Shown here: positions 17,920 to 26,424 of the stretch, in pieces
Layout: every line of letters starts with the position of its first letter
Numbering within the stretch: position 1 is the first letter of the stretch
NCBI GenBank assembly: GCA_018266375.1
Contig: JAFEAO010000002.1
Location: forward strand, 253,582 to 317,581
Reading direction: 5' to 3'
DNA: 64,000 nucleotides
Source: Bdellovibrionales bacterium
Lineage (GTDB): Bacteria > Bdellovibrionota > UBA1018 > CAIMNF01
Notes under the pieces: model-generated
Databases searched by the model: none
Told to the model about the DNA's origin: nothing
The model's input: the letters and a program-made list of their open reading frames with translations, nothing else
Program-made: the position numbers and the translations under genes

Positions 17920-18576
17920 TCAGTGCTTTTTCTTGTTGTAATCTTTGAGTACGGCAAACGGATTTTCTTTGAGCGGTCCTGAAGACTCGGTGATTTTGGT
18001 TTGCAACGCCGCCTGGGGTTTTCCGCATTTTACGCAGTCGCCTTTACCGTTCATGTCGGGCTTTGGCTGCATCGGGATCGTGAGCATGATCTGCTCGCTC
18101 AAGATCTCTTTGAGATTCGCGAACGGCTCTTTGACCACGGTGACTTCAAAGTCGGACGCACTGAAGTCGGTCATCGGTCCCAAGTCCGAGTCATCGTCTT
18201 CGTCATTATCTTTGAGCGGGTTCTCGTGCAGGCTGCCTTTGCGAGAGGTCTCGCGAGGCGCCTCGGCGTACATCTCGGACTGGGTCAGCATCGAATGAAA
18301 CTGAAGGTTGACCGGAAAGTGAAACGGATCAGCGCAGAGACTGCAGAGCAAAAAGAGCTGCGACTTGACCTTGCCGGAGACATGGACAAGATCATCGACG
18401 CGGCGGAGAGTGAAGCTGATTTGAGTCGGGCGGGAGCGGGGTTTCCATCCCGGAGGTCTCTGAATTCGGTCGATTCGCTCGTCGAGAGCGCCGACCACTT
18501 CCATGACCCAAGATGTTGATTCGTCGAATTGATAGACCAGTTCTTGGTCCTTGATCTCATGGAAATAAACTTTCAT
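17920..18576 (-). CDS. YceD/DUF177 family protein
   Basis: This is a 218-residue cytoplasmic protein of the DUF177 (YceD) family, which is linked to 23S rRNA accumulation and ribosome assembly. It has two CxxC pairs (CSLC near residue 80, CVKC near 185) that could bind zinc, an acidic middle segment (DNDEDDDSD), and the typical C-terminal end NPFAVLKDYNKKKH. In most bacteria this gene is followed by rpmF (ribosomal protein L32). Here the next gene is a beta-barrel protein and no rpmF is visible. The start at 18576 is divergent from the HAD-like gene. Confidence 0.85.
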   Translation of the reverse strand: MKVYFHEIKDQELVYQFDESTSWVMEVVGALDERIDRIQRPPGWKPRSRPTQISFTLRRVDDLVHVSGKVKSQLFLLCSLCADPFHFPVNLQFHSMLTQSEMYAEAPRETSRKGSLHENPLKDNDEDDDSDLGPMTDFSASDFEVTVVKEPFANLKEILSEQIMLTIPMQPKPDMNGKGDCVKCGKPQAALQTKITESSGPLKENPFAVLKDYNKKKH

Positions 18577-18643
18577 GGTCTCATTTGGTTTTCCGACTAA
18601 AAGCGTTGATCTGCAAGACTTATTTCGTTAGAATGCAGACATT

Positions 18644-19522
18644 ATGCGAATCGTCATGGATTTTGATGGAGTTTACACCGATCCTACGGATGAAGGCATC
18701 GCTTGCTTTCAACACTTTCGCGATAAGATTGCCAATCTGAAACTGAAAGCAGTCGGCCTCGAATCCAGCCAGCAAGTCGACTCTTGGTTGGGCGAGGCGC
18801 GTGCTCGCTCGGCATCGAGGCCTTTCCACTTCGGTTGGCGGAGCGAAGGCCGTGTGTCGGCCTTCATGTTCGAAGATCCGTTCATCCGCAACATCGGTCT
18901 CGCGGATTTTCTCGACCACTTGGTCGAGATTGGCGATAAAAAAGCACGTTTTGTCCTCGGTCACCTGATCAAAGAAGAAAAAATTCAAAGCTACGGTGAA
19001 CTCTCCGAGTGGTCGTTCCACCAGTTGAAGCTCAAAAAAAAACCGGACCCGCAAACCAAAGCTTGGGTCGAGGACGCGATTAATAAGGGTCACGAGGTTT
19101 ATATCGTTTCGAATTCTTCGACCGAAAAGATCGAAGAGTTTTTGAACCAGAACAGCTACTCGCTCACCACGCGCCCGAAGGTGCGGGGTGGAGCTAAGAA
19201 ATTCGGCCTCGGCACTAGTGCGAAGCCGCTTGTGATCGCCAAAGACAAAAACTACGGCGACGTCAAGGTCGATACCGATCGTCCGATGTACGAGCAAGCA
19301 TTGCTCGAAATCAGACCGGACGCGATCATCGGTGATGTGTTTTGCCTGGATCTGGCGCTCCCGATCCGTTTGCAACGCGAAGGAAAGCTCGATCTCAAGT
19401 GGGGCTTGTTCTACCGCCATCGTGACTACACTCCGAGCCAGATGGTCGATCTCGTGAGCGGACGAGAAAGCAAAGTTCCCGAAGTCAAAGTCATTCGCGA
19501 TTGGAGCCAAGTCAAATCATGA
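18644..19522 (+). CDS. HAD-like hydrolase
   Basis: This 292-residue protein begins MRIVMDFDGVYTDPTDEG, a HAD motif I with both aspartates (DxD-like DFDGV). Motif II is IYIVSNSST, and motif IV is probably IIGDVFCLD. HAD enzymes transfer phosphate through the first Asp. The substrate is not clear, and between motif I and motif II the protein lacks an obvious cap I recognise. The last codons overlap the next gene as ATGA, so the TPR protein is translationally coupled. A long antisense frame on the opposite strand (18620-19510) is a codon-bias shadow. Confidence 0.8.
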   Translation: MRIVMDFDGVYTDPTDEGIACFQHFRDKIANLKLKAVGLESSQQVDSWLGEARARSASRPFHFGWRSEGRVSAFMFEDPFIRNIGLADFLDHLVEIGDKKARFVLGHLIKEEKIQSYGELSEWSFHQLKLKKKPDPQTKAWVEDAINKGHEVYIVSNSSTEKIEEFLNQNSYSLTTRPKVRGGAKKFGLGTSAKPLVIAKDKNYGDVKVDTDRPMYEQALLEIRPDAIIGDVFCLDLALPIRLQREGKLDLKWGLFYRHRDYTPSQMVDLVSGRESKVPEVKVIRDWSQVKS

Positions 19523-20616
19523 GATTCCCAGTGATGCTTCTGCTTGCCGGTGGTGTCGTGTTCGGGATTTTAAGATTTAAAGAACGGCTGGAACGGACTT
19601 ACGTTCGATACGTCGATAAGGACATCAGCGTCGCCGGTGCGATGGGTGATCTTGAGGGGACGTTCGCCAAGGTCGCGCCGCCGACACTTTTGCGCGCTGC
19701 CCGTCCGGGGTTGGAGCGCGCGATCCAATCGAGTCGATCACTCAACGACGAGTGCAAGCCGTTTACGATCGAGATGCAGCGTCTGGATTTGCTCCAGCTC
19801 GACAAAGAGAGGTTCACACCCACTTATCAGATGATCCCCGACCGACCGGAGCTTTGTAAGTTTGCGGATCCGTCGCTGAATGCGGCCTACAACCAGATGG
19901 CGCGCGCGTGTAAGTCCGAGGTGGTCGATAGCGAGTCGATCTCCGGCGGTTGCGCGACCGCGCTCTTTATTTTGCGTTCGATGCTGACCCGTCAGACGTT
20001 CGGTGTGACTCCGCTGTCTGCGATCAGGGACATGCGCATTCTTACCGACATGATGTTTGCCGAATTCGCTCTCTTGAACAACCCTGACGGGACGCCAGTG
20101 ATGCCAAACCTCTCGCGCGCCAAGCAGATCGCGGATCGGATGCAGGAGATCAGCCCGAATTTTTATGTCGCAGCCAAGGTCAACGTGCTCGCCGAGGTCA
20201 TCGAAGGTTTGAACATGCGCGAACGGATTCCGCGCCTGCAGCCCGAGTATTGGAAGGCCGCCGAAGTGGCGCTCGAACGCGCTCAACATTTAAATCCGAA
20301 TGACCGGTCGCTGGATGAGGCCGAGATGCTGATTCGCACGCACGGGTTTGTCCCGACGGAGGCGCTCGAGTACACCAAGAAGCAAATTGCCGCTAAGGCA
20401 AGCAACGGCAAAGCTTGGTTCTATAAGGCTTACGCGGAATGGAAGCTTGCCAAATACAACGATTCGATCGCGAGCCTCAGGCAAGCCGTGGCTCTTGAAC
20501 CGCGCATGACCGATTGGGCGCGGACCTTGGAAGCAGTGACGAAGCCCCATGCGCAGCCCGATGCGTTTAAAGGCTCGATCTCGTTCGGGGTGACGTCGCA
20601 GGATTTCGAGCATTGA
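19519..20616 (+). CDS. membrane-anchored TPR-like protein
   Basis: This is a 365-residue protein with an N-terminal hydrophobic anchor (MRFPVMLLLAGGVVFGIL) followed by charged residues. The C-terminal half contains TPR-like repeats (QHLNPNDRSLDEAEMLIRTH, GKAWFYKAYAEWKLAKYNDSIASLRQAVALEP). The start is the ATG at 19519, which overlaps the HAD stop. TPR domains bind partner proteins, and no partner is evident beyond the coupled HAD-like protein. Two Cys residues in the middle region might form a disulfide if that part faces the periplasm. Confidence 0.78.
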   Translation: MRFPVMLLLAGGVVFGILRFKERLERTYVRYVDKDISVAGAMGDLEGTFAKVAPPTLLRAARPGLERAIQSSRSLNDECKPFTIEMQRLDLLQLDKERFTPTYQMIPDRPELCKFADPSLNAAYNQMARACKSEVVDSESISGGCATALFILRSMLTRQTFGVTPLSAIRDMRILTDMMFAEFALLNNPDGTPVMPNLSRAKQIADRMQEISPNFYVAAKVNVLAEVIEGLNMRERIPRLQPEYWKAAEVALERAQHLNPNDRSLDEAEMLIRTHGFVPTEALEYTKKQIAAKASNGKAWFYKAYAEWKLAKYNDSIASLRQAVALEPRMTDWARTLEAVTKPHAQPDAFKGSISFGVTSQDFEH

Positions 20617-20639
20617 GTGTGAATCGTAGAATCCCAGAA

Positions 20640-20716
20640 TGGCGCGCCCGCCGCGATTCGAACACGGGACCCCCGCATTAGAAATGCGGTGCTCTATCCA
20701 GCTGAGCTACGGGCGC
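20640..20716 (-). tRNA. tRNA-Arg (anticodon TCT)
   Basis: Read on the minus strand this is a complete 77-nt cloverleaf: acceptor GCGCCCG pairing with CGGGCGC, D-arm AGCTCAGC, anticodon stem CCGCA/TGCGG around a TTTCTAA loop giving anticodon TCT, and a T-arm with GTTCGAATC. The CCA end is encoded. It reads AGA and probably AGG arginine codons. Confidence 0.95.
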
Positions 20717-20997
20717 GTTTGCTCTAGGATAGCATAAAATCCTGCTGACGCAAAAAACGGCAATAGAAGCAAAGCCAGTCGCGCGCATGCGCTCACTTGG
20801 TACGATCGTTACATGAAAATTGAACCCCGCACCGACAAACGCGAGCAGCTAAGTGGGATGTTTGTGATCCGGAATACCGCGCACTAGCGCGTGTTTTAAG
20901 CGCTTCGACCAGCGTCCGCCAAGCAAAACGCCCGAGCGGTAGTTTTGTGGCGGCGTAAAGACCTGGAAGTTATTCCTCGGTTTGCTAAAATCGGAGA
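20717..20997. other. intergenic region with no clear gene
   Basis: About 280 bases separate tRNA-Arg from the next lipoprotein gene. I see only a 24-codon frame at 20813-20887 without a good ribosome-binding site, and a GC-rich inverted segment near 20876-20892. Nothing here can be supported as a gene. It may hold the promoter of the downstream lipoprotein. Confidence 0.5.
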
Positions 20998-21540
20998 ATG
21001 GCCCTCCCGCGCTACCGTATCTTGCTCATGACCGCCGTGCTTGCGTCTTGCGCCTCCGCCCAAAAAAAAACGGAAGATGAGAACGTGCCCATTCTCTCAA
21101 TTCGGGGGGTGGAAGTCGAGCGCAAGGCCTACGACACCAGCGTTTGCATGGAAGCCATCAACGCCGGAACCAATCAGGCCGTCCAATTTTGGGGTAGCTC
21201 CGAACCCAACCATCGCCAAAAGAAGGTGATGGATCTCTTCGCGACCGAGTACCCGAAGCTCATCAAGGATGCGGACGAAGGACCGGGCACGTCCGAAGAA
21301 CGGACGAAGACATACGCTCACGAAGATAGAAAGCTCATGCAGCTTTTGAAACTCTACGCGCCGAAACTCGCGAACGGCTGTTTGAACTATCTCGGGCCTA
21401 AGATCAAAAAATGCATGCAGACCAAACGCAAAAAAAAGCCAAGCAAGCCCGAGCAGCGTGAGTGCGTTAAAGCCGCCGTCGTAGAAACGACTCAAAAATA
21501 TTTACGTGGCACCGAGATCGAACTGAGAGCGCTCAAATGA
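20998..21540 (+). CDS. hypothetical lipoprotein
   Basis: This is a 180-residue protein with a lipoprotein signal ending in LASCAS, so Cys 18 would be lipidated. The rest is charged and mostly helical, with Lys-rich stretches (IKKCMQTKRKKKPSKPEQREC) and four further Cys residues that could form disulfides. No family is recognised. A GGAG site sits a few bases before the ATG at 20998. Upstream is the tRNA-Arg gap, and the next gene on the same strand encodes a barrel-like protein 70 nt downstream. Confidence 0.65.
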   Translation: MALPRYRILLMTAVLASCASAQKKTEDENVPILSIRGVEVERKAYDTSVCMEAINAGTNQAVQFWGSSEPNHRQKKVMDLFATEYPKLIKDADEGPGTSEERTKTYAHEDRKLMQLLKLYAPKLANGCLNYLGPKIKKCMQTKRKKKPSKPEQRECVKAAVVETTQKYLRGTEIELRALK

Positions 21541-21609
21541 CGGGATTAAAACCGACGACGCCTAAATTTACGGTAAATCCGGCAACACCCGCGGATTTTT
21601 AAAGCTCGA

Positions 21610-22335
21610 GTGAAACCTTTAGCGACGATCATGACGTTGTTGGTTCCGTTCCAGGCACTCGCGGGCGGCGCTCAGCCGATTCTTCTTGGGCACAATCTCA
21701 CCCCCACGCCTTACACCCTACGCAAAGGCGATGCGATTGCCGGAACTTACGCTATCGGTTACGGCGTCACTGATGATTTTATGGTGAGCACGAGCCCATT
21801 TATCTGGGTGGGGTACGGCATGGCGATGGCGAACGCGCGTTACCGTTTCTATCGGGGCGGTCCGGACGTCGAAGGCGTCGGCCAACGGTTTGAAACGACG
21901 TTTGAACCCATGTACTTCAAGACTTTCGGATTTAGCCGCTATCATCAAGAATCGGTGTTCTTGCGTTTGACCGGCGCCGCGCACCTCTCGAAGGACTACA
22001 CGTTTATCCTCTCGACGGGTCATCAATATTTTTGGGATGACACCCACCCGTACTCGTTGAACCCGAGGGCAGGCCTCCAAAAGTATCTTCCCAGCATCAG
22101 CATGCTCCACGAGTTCCACATCATGGGCCTGTATGGGATTTTGTTCGAGATGGGGACTCTTGCGCTTAATTATCCTGAGCCCTACTCGCACGTCGGGGTG
22201 TCGGGATTCTACAAAAACACCTGGCTCTTGATTCAGCTCGGGATTTCGCGAACGGCGATGTTGCCAAACCGACTTGGGCTTTACCACTGGATCACCCATC
22301 CGGAAACTCAGGTTCAGTTTTACTTTGCGTTTTAA
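21610..22335 (+). CDS. outer-membrane beta-barrel-like protein (GTG start)
   Basis: This is a 241-residue protein. The likely start is the GTG at 21610, which gives a compact signal peptide (VKPLATIMTLLVPFQALA). The body alternates aromatic and glycine-rich strands (YAIGYGVTDDFMVSTSPFIWVGYGMAMANARYRFY) and ends in VQFYFAF, with a terminal Phe typical of barrel proteins. The family is unknown. The signal peptide and C-terminal end support an outer-membrane location. Confidence 0.7.
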   Translation: MKPLATIMTLLVPFQALAGGAQPILLGHNLTPTPYTLRKGDAIAGTYAIGYGVTDDFMVSTSPFIWVGYGMAMANARYRFYRGGPDVEGVGQRFETTFEPMYFKTFGFSRYHQESVFLRLTGAAHLSKDYTFILSTGHQYFWDDTHPYSLNPRAGLQKYLPSISMLHEFHIMGLYGILFEMGTLALNYPEPYSHVGVSGFYKNTWLLIQLGISRTAMLPNRLGLYHWITHPETQVQFYFAF

Positions 22336-22407
22336 CGAAGGTCAGACTCAAAAACGCCGGAAATTATCCGCTTGACGATTAAACTAAATTAGTGTAAAAA
22401 ATCGCAC

Positions 22408-23184
22408 ATGAGAATGAGAGAGATTCCCCTGTATTTTAGTGTGCTATTCATTGCCTTCGCGACCCAATGCCCGGTTCTCGGTCAGGTGGTGGAGCCCGGT
22501 GACGACGTTCACGAATGGGGCGAAAAGTTTGAGCTCGCTCCGGGCGTAAAAGCTCAGGATATCGACTATTTTAGAGACTATCAGCCGTCGGTCATCACCA
22601 CCGAAGCAGAAGTCAAATTTTTGAGCAAGACCATGCGTGGGGCGCGCAGCTTTAACTCCCAATGTTTTAACCGTGCTGAAGTTTGGGCGTACGAAGCTTC
22701 AAACCGTTACCGCGAAAAATTCGGAACGACTTTGAACATGGTTAAAGTGTTTCGTTTCTACAGCAATACCTACATGAGTGGAAACAAGTTTGATTGGTGG
22801 TTTCACGTGGCTCCGGGGTTCTTTGTCGAGGCGATGGGTTCCAGTCGCACGTTTACCCGCGATCAAATCATGGTGATGGACAATCGCGCGTACAAAGACG
22901 CGGTTCCGTTCAGCGATTGGGATCGTTATTTTTTTAATATGACCGGTAACAAAACCGTGTCGAACGGCTGTCGTCACGTGCGCAGTTATTTTGAGTACAC
23001 ACAGCTTCGCGATTCACCGAACGAAGATTGCTTTGACCTCATCGTCCCGATGTATGTCTACACTCCGGACGATTTCGGCGACGTCGAGAAGAAGGGTAAG
23101 GCCTATCCCGAACAGAAGTGGGATCTTGAGACCTTATCCGAAGCTTATCGCCAAGCCGGTTTAGGTCGCGTACGCGAATATTAG
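22408..23184 (+). CDS. secreted protein-glutamine deamidase-like (papain-fold) enzyme
   Basis: This is a 258-residue protein with a signal peptide (cleavage near VLGQ). It has a well-spaced Cys-His-Asp triad: Cys 86 in FNSQCFNRAEVWAYE, His 133 in WWFHVAPGF and Asp 158 in IMVMDNRAY. The spacing and the xFHVAP context resemble bacterial protein glutaminases and their transglutaminase-like relatives, which deamidate glutamine side chains. Family membership is inferred from this pattern. A second Cys pair near the C-terminus (CRH, DCFD) may form a disulfide. The gene ends 4 nt into the convergent nuclease gene. Confidence 0.65.
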   Translation: MRMREIPLYFSVLFIAFATQCPVLGQVVEPGDDVHEWGEKFELAPGVKAQDIDYFRDYQPSVITTEAEVKFLSKTMRGARSFNSQCFNRAEVWAYEASNRYREKFGTTLNMVKVFRFYSNTYMSGNKFDWWFHVAPGFFVEAMGSSRTFTRDQIMVMDNRAYKDAVPFSDWDRYFFNMTGNKTVSNGCRHVRSYFEYTQLRDSPNEDCFDLIVPMYVYTPDDFGDVEKKGKAYPEQKWDLETLSEAYRQAGLGRVREY

Positions 23185-24083
23185 TAGTAAACCTCTTCGC
23201 TCTGGTTGAAGGTGTCTGCGGACGCCATCTTTTCGGATCGTTCAGTTGTCTCATCTACATCGAATGTCGCGTACACGCCGTAGTGATCCGAATACAACGT
23301 ACCTGTATTGAAGATGATTTCACTGCTCAACGGTTTCAAGCCTCGAGTCAACATGAAATCGATTCGCTCGCGAACAAGCGAGAAGTGGTGTGCGATCGAA
23401 TACTTGCGAGCGTAGTGATTGTTTTCGCAGTCCGAAGTCAAGCCCGGTTCCGAAGCCGGATGAGTGGCGGTCCAGGTGTCAGTGAGCTGCAAGCTCTGAA
23501 GAGAATAAGGATAAAGCGCTGAAGACGGATTGAAGTTAAAGTCAGCGATCAAAAGGATCGGCGCGTTCGGTTCCGCGTAGTAAGTCATGAAAGCTTGAAG
23601 CTGATCGACTTGATCCTTGCGGATGTTGTCTTCGCCGCGTGCGTTCATGTGAGTGACCACGACGTTGATTTTCCTGCCCGAAGGTAAATCTGCGACGACG
23701 AGTAACGCGCCTTTGCGCGACAGGCAGTCGTCCGCTTTGCATGAGCGGAACACGAGGGAGGCTTTACGCTCGATCGGATGCTTGGATAGGATGCGAAGGC
23801 CGCTGCTAATCAGCCGCGGAAAAAAGCGTGGACCTTGTGCGCGATACGGATAGTCCTTGTGCGTGAATTTGCGCTGAGCTTTAAGCGTGAAAACCTCTTC
23901 GAGACCGACGAAGTCAGGTGAGATTTTTGCAATTTCCTGCATTGTTTTGCCCCACCTCCAAGTATCGTAAGACGCGATCGGAACTCCCCAGGTATTGAAG
24001 GCGATGGCGGATACGGTTTCTGCGCGGGCGGTGTTCATGCCCAGGTAAATCATCAGTAGCAGTGAAAACTTCAAAACACTCAT
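23181..24083 (-). CDS. secreted endonuclease/exonuclease/phosphatase family protein (sphingomyelinase-like)
   Basis: This is a 300-residue protein with a signal peptide (MSVLKFSLLLMIYLGMNTARA). Family residues are in place: Asn in AFNTWG, Glu in GLEEVF, His in VVTHMNAR, Asp-Asn in IADFNFNP and the catalytic His in SDHYGV. The fold covers metal-dependent nucleases and sphingomyelinase-type phosphodiesterases. The short insert and secretion favour the sphingomyelinase-like branch, but sequence alone does not decide between DNA and lipid. It is last in a three-gene minus-strand run after a barrel and a large lipoprotein, with an ATGA overlap to the lipoprotein stop. Confidence 0.87.
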   Translation of the reverse strand: MSVLKFSLLLMIYLGMNTARAETVSAIAFNTWGVPIASYDTWRWGKTMQEIAKISPDFVGLEEVFTLKAQRKFTHKDYPYRAQGPRFFPRLISSGLRILSKHPIERKASLVFRSCKADDCLSRKGALLVVADLPSGRKINVVVTHMNARGEDNIRKDQVDQLQAFMTYYAEPNAPILLIADFNFNPSSALYPYSLQSLQLTDTWTATHPASEPGLTSDCENNHYARKYSIAHHFSLVRERIDFMLTRGLKPLSSEIIFNTGTLYSDHYGVYATFDVDETTERSEKMASADTFNQSEEVYY

Positions 24084-26413
24084 CGAAATTTCTCCGACGT
24101 CCGCACTGCATTCTCATGGCTGGGGAGATAGTGGTCCGTCAATTCGTTCATATAGATCAGCTCATCGCCAGCATCTTCATGGTGTCCGACGACACCTTGA
24201 TCAATGGCTTTCGTTTTATCGCTGTCCATTACTTCTGCTGCAAGCGAGATGATACTACCCAAAGTTGCCGCGCCTGAAAACAAAGAAATGGGAGGAAGTG
24301 CCCGGATAATCATTCCCGGGCCTTTCATCGTTCCGCGAGTGATCGCGACTTTCGCGACCCACTTGATGAACGGAAGCTTCACCAGATTCAATAAAAACTC
24401 CGTATGCTCATCCTGCTCGACGATATTGGCCGCCATCAAGCGCTTACCGAGTGAAGTCGCAACAGAGATCACGCAAGCTTTTTCGTTGTATCCGTCGAGT
24501 CCAAAAAACTTGCGTCCGATGATGTCGTTGCCGTTTCGATCGCAACGATTGACCATGCTCTCCAGCAAGATCGCGGTGAGAGTCATCATGTCCATCTCGT
24601 ATGTTTCGAGGTCGTCGCGACCCTGGAGCGGACTAGGTAACACCTCGGTAAAGAGAATGCCGCAAGTGCGTTCGAATCCCCACGCGAGACACTCGTTGTA
24701 GATGTGCGGGAAGTGATCGTAAAGCATGCGAGGCATGTTTTCGACGATCTTCCGGCGTTTGACGTACAACAAAGGCCCTTCGGTTTTGACCGGCAAATCG
24801 TAAGTTTGTAAATAGTCCGCGCGTAAGCTCGTCATCAAATCGTAGATGTACAAGAACGCGGTAATCCCAAGCTGGTCGAGGCCGTAGGACAAACGGTTCG
24901 ATGGATCGTAGATTTGGGTTTGCAGCTTCTTCAAGAGACCGCGACGGTTCTTGCCGCGCTCCGGGATCAAATCGGACGCCAGCGCCGCAAGTTCTGCTAA
25001 GCCTTGACGATGAATGTTCTGGAGCGAGCCTTCCGCTGTCGACGGATCATAGACACGCTCTTGGATCCGAGACACGACGTTATAAAGAAACGCGTTCGAA
25101 TCGACCAGACGGATCGCAAGCGTGATCATCTCTTTGATTGAACTCTGCGCGAGACCGCTGCCTTCAGCGTCGAACTTGGACATCAGGAACTGAGCGACTT
25201 GATCGTAGAGCGAGATCTTGTACACGAAGCCCAGGTTCTTCGAGCGAATGAGGGTCGCGTACTCGTCGTTGTAGAGCTTTTCGACCGGTCCGTACTCGCC
25301 TTTGAATTCGCAGTCGCGCCACTTGCTCGTGAGCGACGTGCCCGCACCGCCACCGCAAATTTCTTTGTCGGTGACCGAGGTGAAAGTATTGATCCAAGTG
25401 TTGGCGATTTTTGCTAGGTCGATAAAGAAGGTCGGGCTAAACGCGTCGATCGTCGAGTCGGAATTCAATTTTGGAATCCACTCCGTGAGCTTGAAGAACG
25501 CATAAGGTGCCGGAATCTCAAGCTTGTCGGCAAACTTCGCCACTCGGGTCGTCGGGAAGAGCGGATGGTTGTGCCCCTTCATCCAAGATTCGACGCTGGC
25601 GACAAACCGGTCGTTCGCCGCTCTCAGCTCCTTTCGCGACTGAATCGGGTTTAGGTTACCGAAAATGAAATCAAACACCGGCGCGGACGACGTAAAGTGC
25701 GCCACCAGGTCCTGCATGCAGGTCCCGATTTTTTTGCCGTTCCAGCGGGTGGTTTCGACACGGTCGCCGCAAAAGCTTGAAAAGAACGAAATCCCGAATT
25801 CAAATCCGCTCTCGAGTGCGCGCTTCGCATGAGGATAGCTCTCCGGAATCCACGGATCCATTAAGTCTTTCATTTCACTTGCGGTGATCGAGTCGGATCC
25901 GCCGAGAGAGACGAACCCGCCGAAGAAGTCGAGGAGATTTACCATGTCGCGCGCGCTAAACAAGTTGTGGCCGGTGTCGGTCGCGATGAAGATGTTGTAG
26001 AAACTTCGGGCTTGAACGCGGTTTTTTTCAAACCAGGTCATCAGGTTTTCGACGTTCTGCTTGCTGATTCCGTCCTTATATCCGAGGATGCGTAAGACGC
26101 CGCGAACCCGGCGTACGTCGAGCTCCGAGTCTTTGGAGATTTTGACGAAGCCCTTGCGGACGAGCGTGGAGATCTCGGCAGTCGAGAGAAAGTCCTTCTT
26201 TTCGCCTTCAAGCTGGTTGAAGGTGTCGCGAATGCTGCGGCTCCAGGTCGCGAGTGTCTGAGTCGCGACCGCCTCGTCGTCTGAAAAAATCTCCGCGAAC
26301 GGCGGAAGTGGAACACTCGTGAGCGTGATGTTCTTCGGAGCGGGAGGGGCTTCGCCCCAGATCCCGCAACCAGTTGCGCCAAATACCAATGCTAATACGG
26401 CTAAAAACTTCAT
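24080..26413 (-). CDS. large lipoprotein with EF-hand-like segments
   Basis: This is a 777-residue lipoprotein. The signal ends in FGATGCG, and the ATG at 26413 gives the cleanest signal. Several segments resemble EF-hand helices and loops (KKDFLSTAEISTLVRKGF, ATDTGHNLFSARDMVNLLDFF, CDRNGNDIIGRKFFGLDG); only the last has a convincing Asp-rich calcium loop. The family is not recognised. It starts 11 nt after the barrel gene's stop and overlaps the nuclease gene by ATGA, so the three make one operon. It may be a surface or periplasmic scaffold for those partners (inference). Confidence 0.72.
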   Translation of the reverse strand: MKFLAVLALVFGATGCGIWGEAPPAPKNITLTSVPLPPFAEIFSDDEAVATQTLATWSRSIRDTFNQLEGEKKDFLSTAEISTLVRKGFVKISKDSELDVRRVRGVLRILGYKDGISKQNVENLMTWFEKNRVQARSFYNIFIATDTGHNLFSARDMVNLLDFFGGFVSLGGSDSITASEMKDLMDPWIPESYPHAKRALESGFEFGISFFSSFCGDRVETTRWNGKKIGTCMQDLVAHFTSSAPVFDFIFGNLNPIQSRKELRAANDRFVASVESWMKGHNHPLFPTTRVAKFADKLEIPAPYAFFKLTEWIPKLNSDSTIDAFSPTFFIDLAKIANTWINTFTSVTDKEICGGGAGTSLTSKWRDCEFKGEYGPVEKLYNDEYATLIRSKNLGFVYKISLYDQVAQFLMSKFDAEGSGLAQSSIKEMITLAIRLVDSNAFLYNVVSRIQERVYDPSTAEGSLQNIHRQGLAELAALASDLIPERGKNRRGLLKKLQTQIYDPSNRLSYGLDQLGITAFLYIYDLMTSLRADYLQTYDLPVKTEGPLLYVKRRKIVENMPRMLYDHFPHIYNECLAWGFERTCGILFTEVLPSPLQGRDDLETYEMDMMTLTAILLESMVNRCDRNGNDIIGRKFFGLDGYNEKACVISVATSLGKRLMAANIVEQDEHTEFLLNLVKLPFIKWVAKVAITRGTMKGPGMIIRALPPISLFSGAATLGSIISLAAEVMDSDKTKAIDQGVVGHHEDAGDELIYMNELTDHYLPSHENAVRTSEKFR

Positions 26414-26424
26414 ATTCAATTTCC

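Noticed and set aside
18620..19510. 296-codon minus-strand frame
   Set aside because: It is the mirror of the HAD-like gene, which has motif I and coupling to the TPR gene.
20813..20887. 24-codon frame after tRNA-Arg(TCT)
   Set aside because: No ribosome-binding site and no similarity that I recognise.
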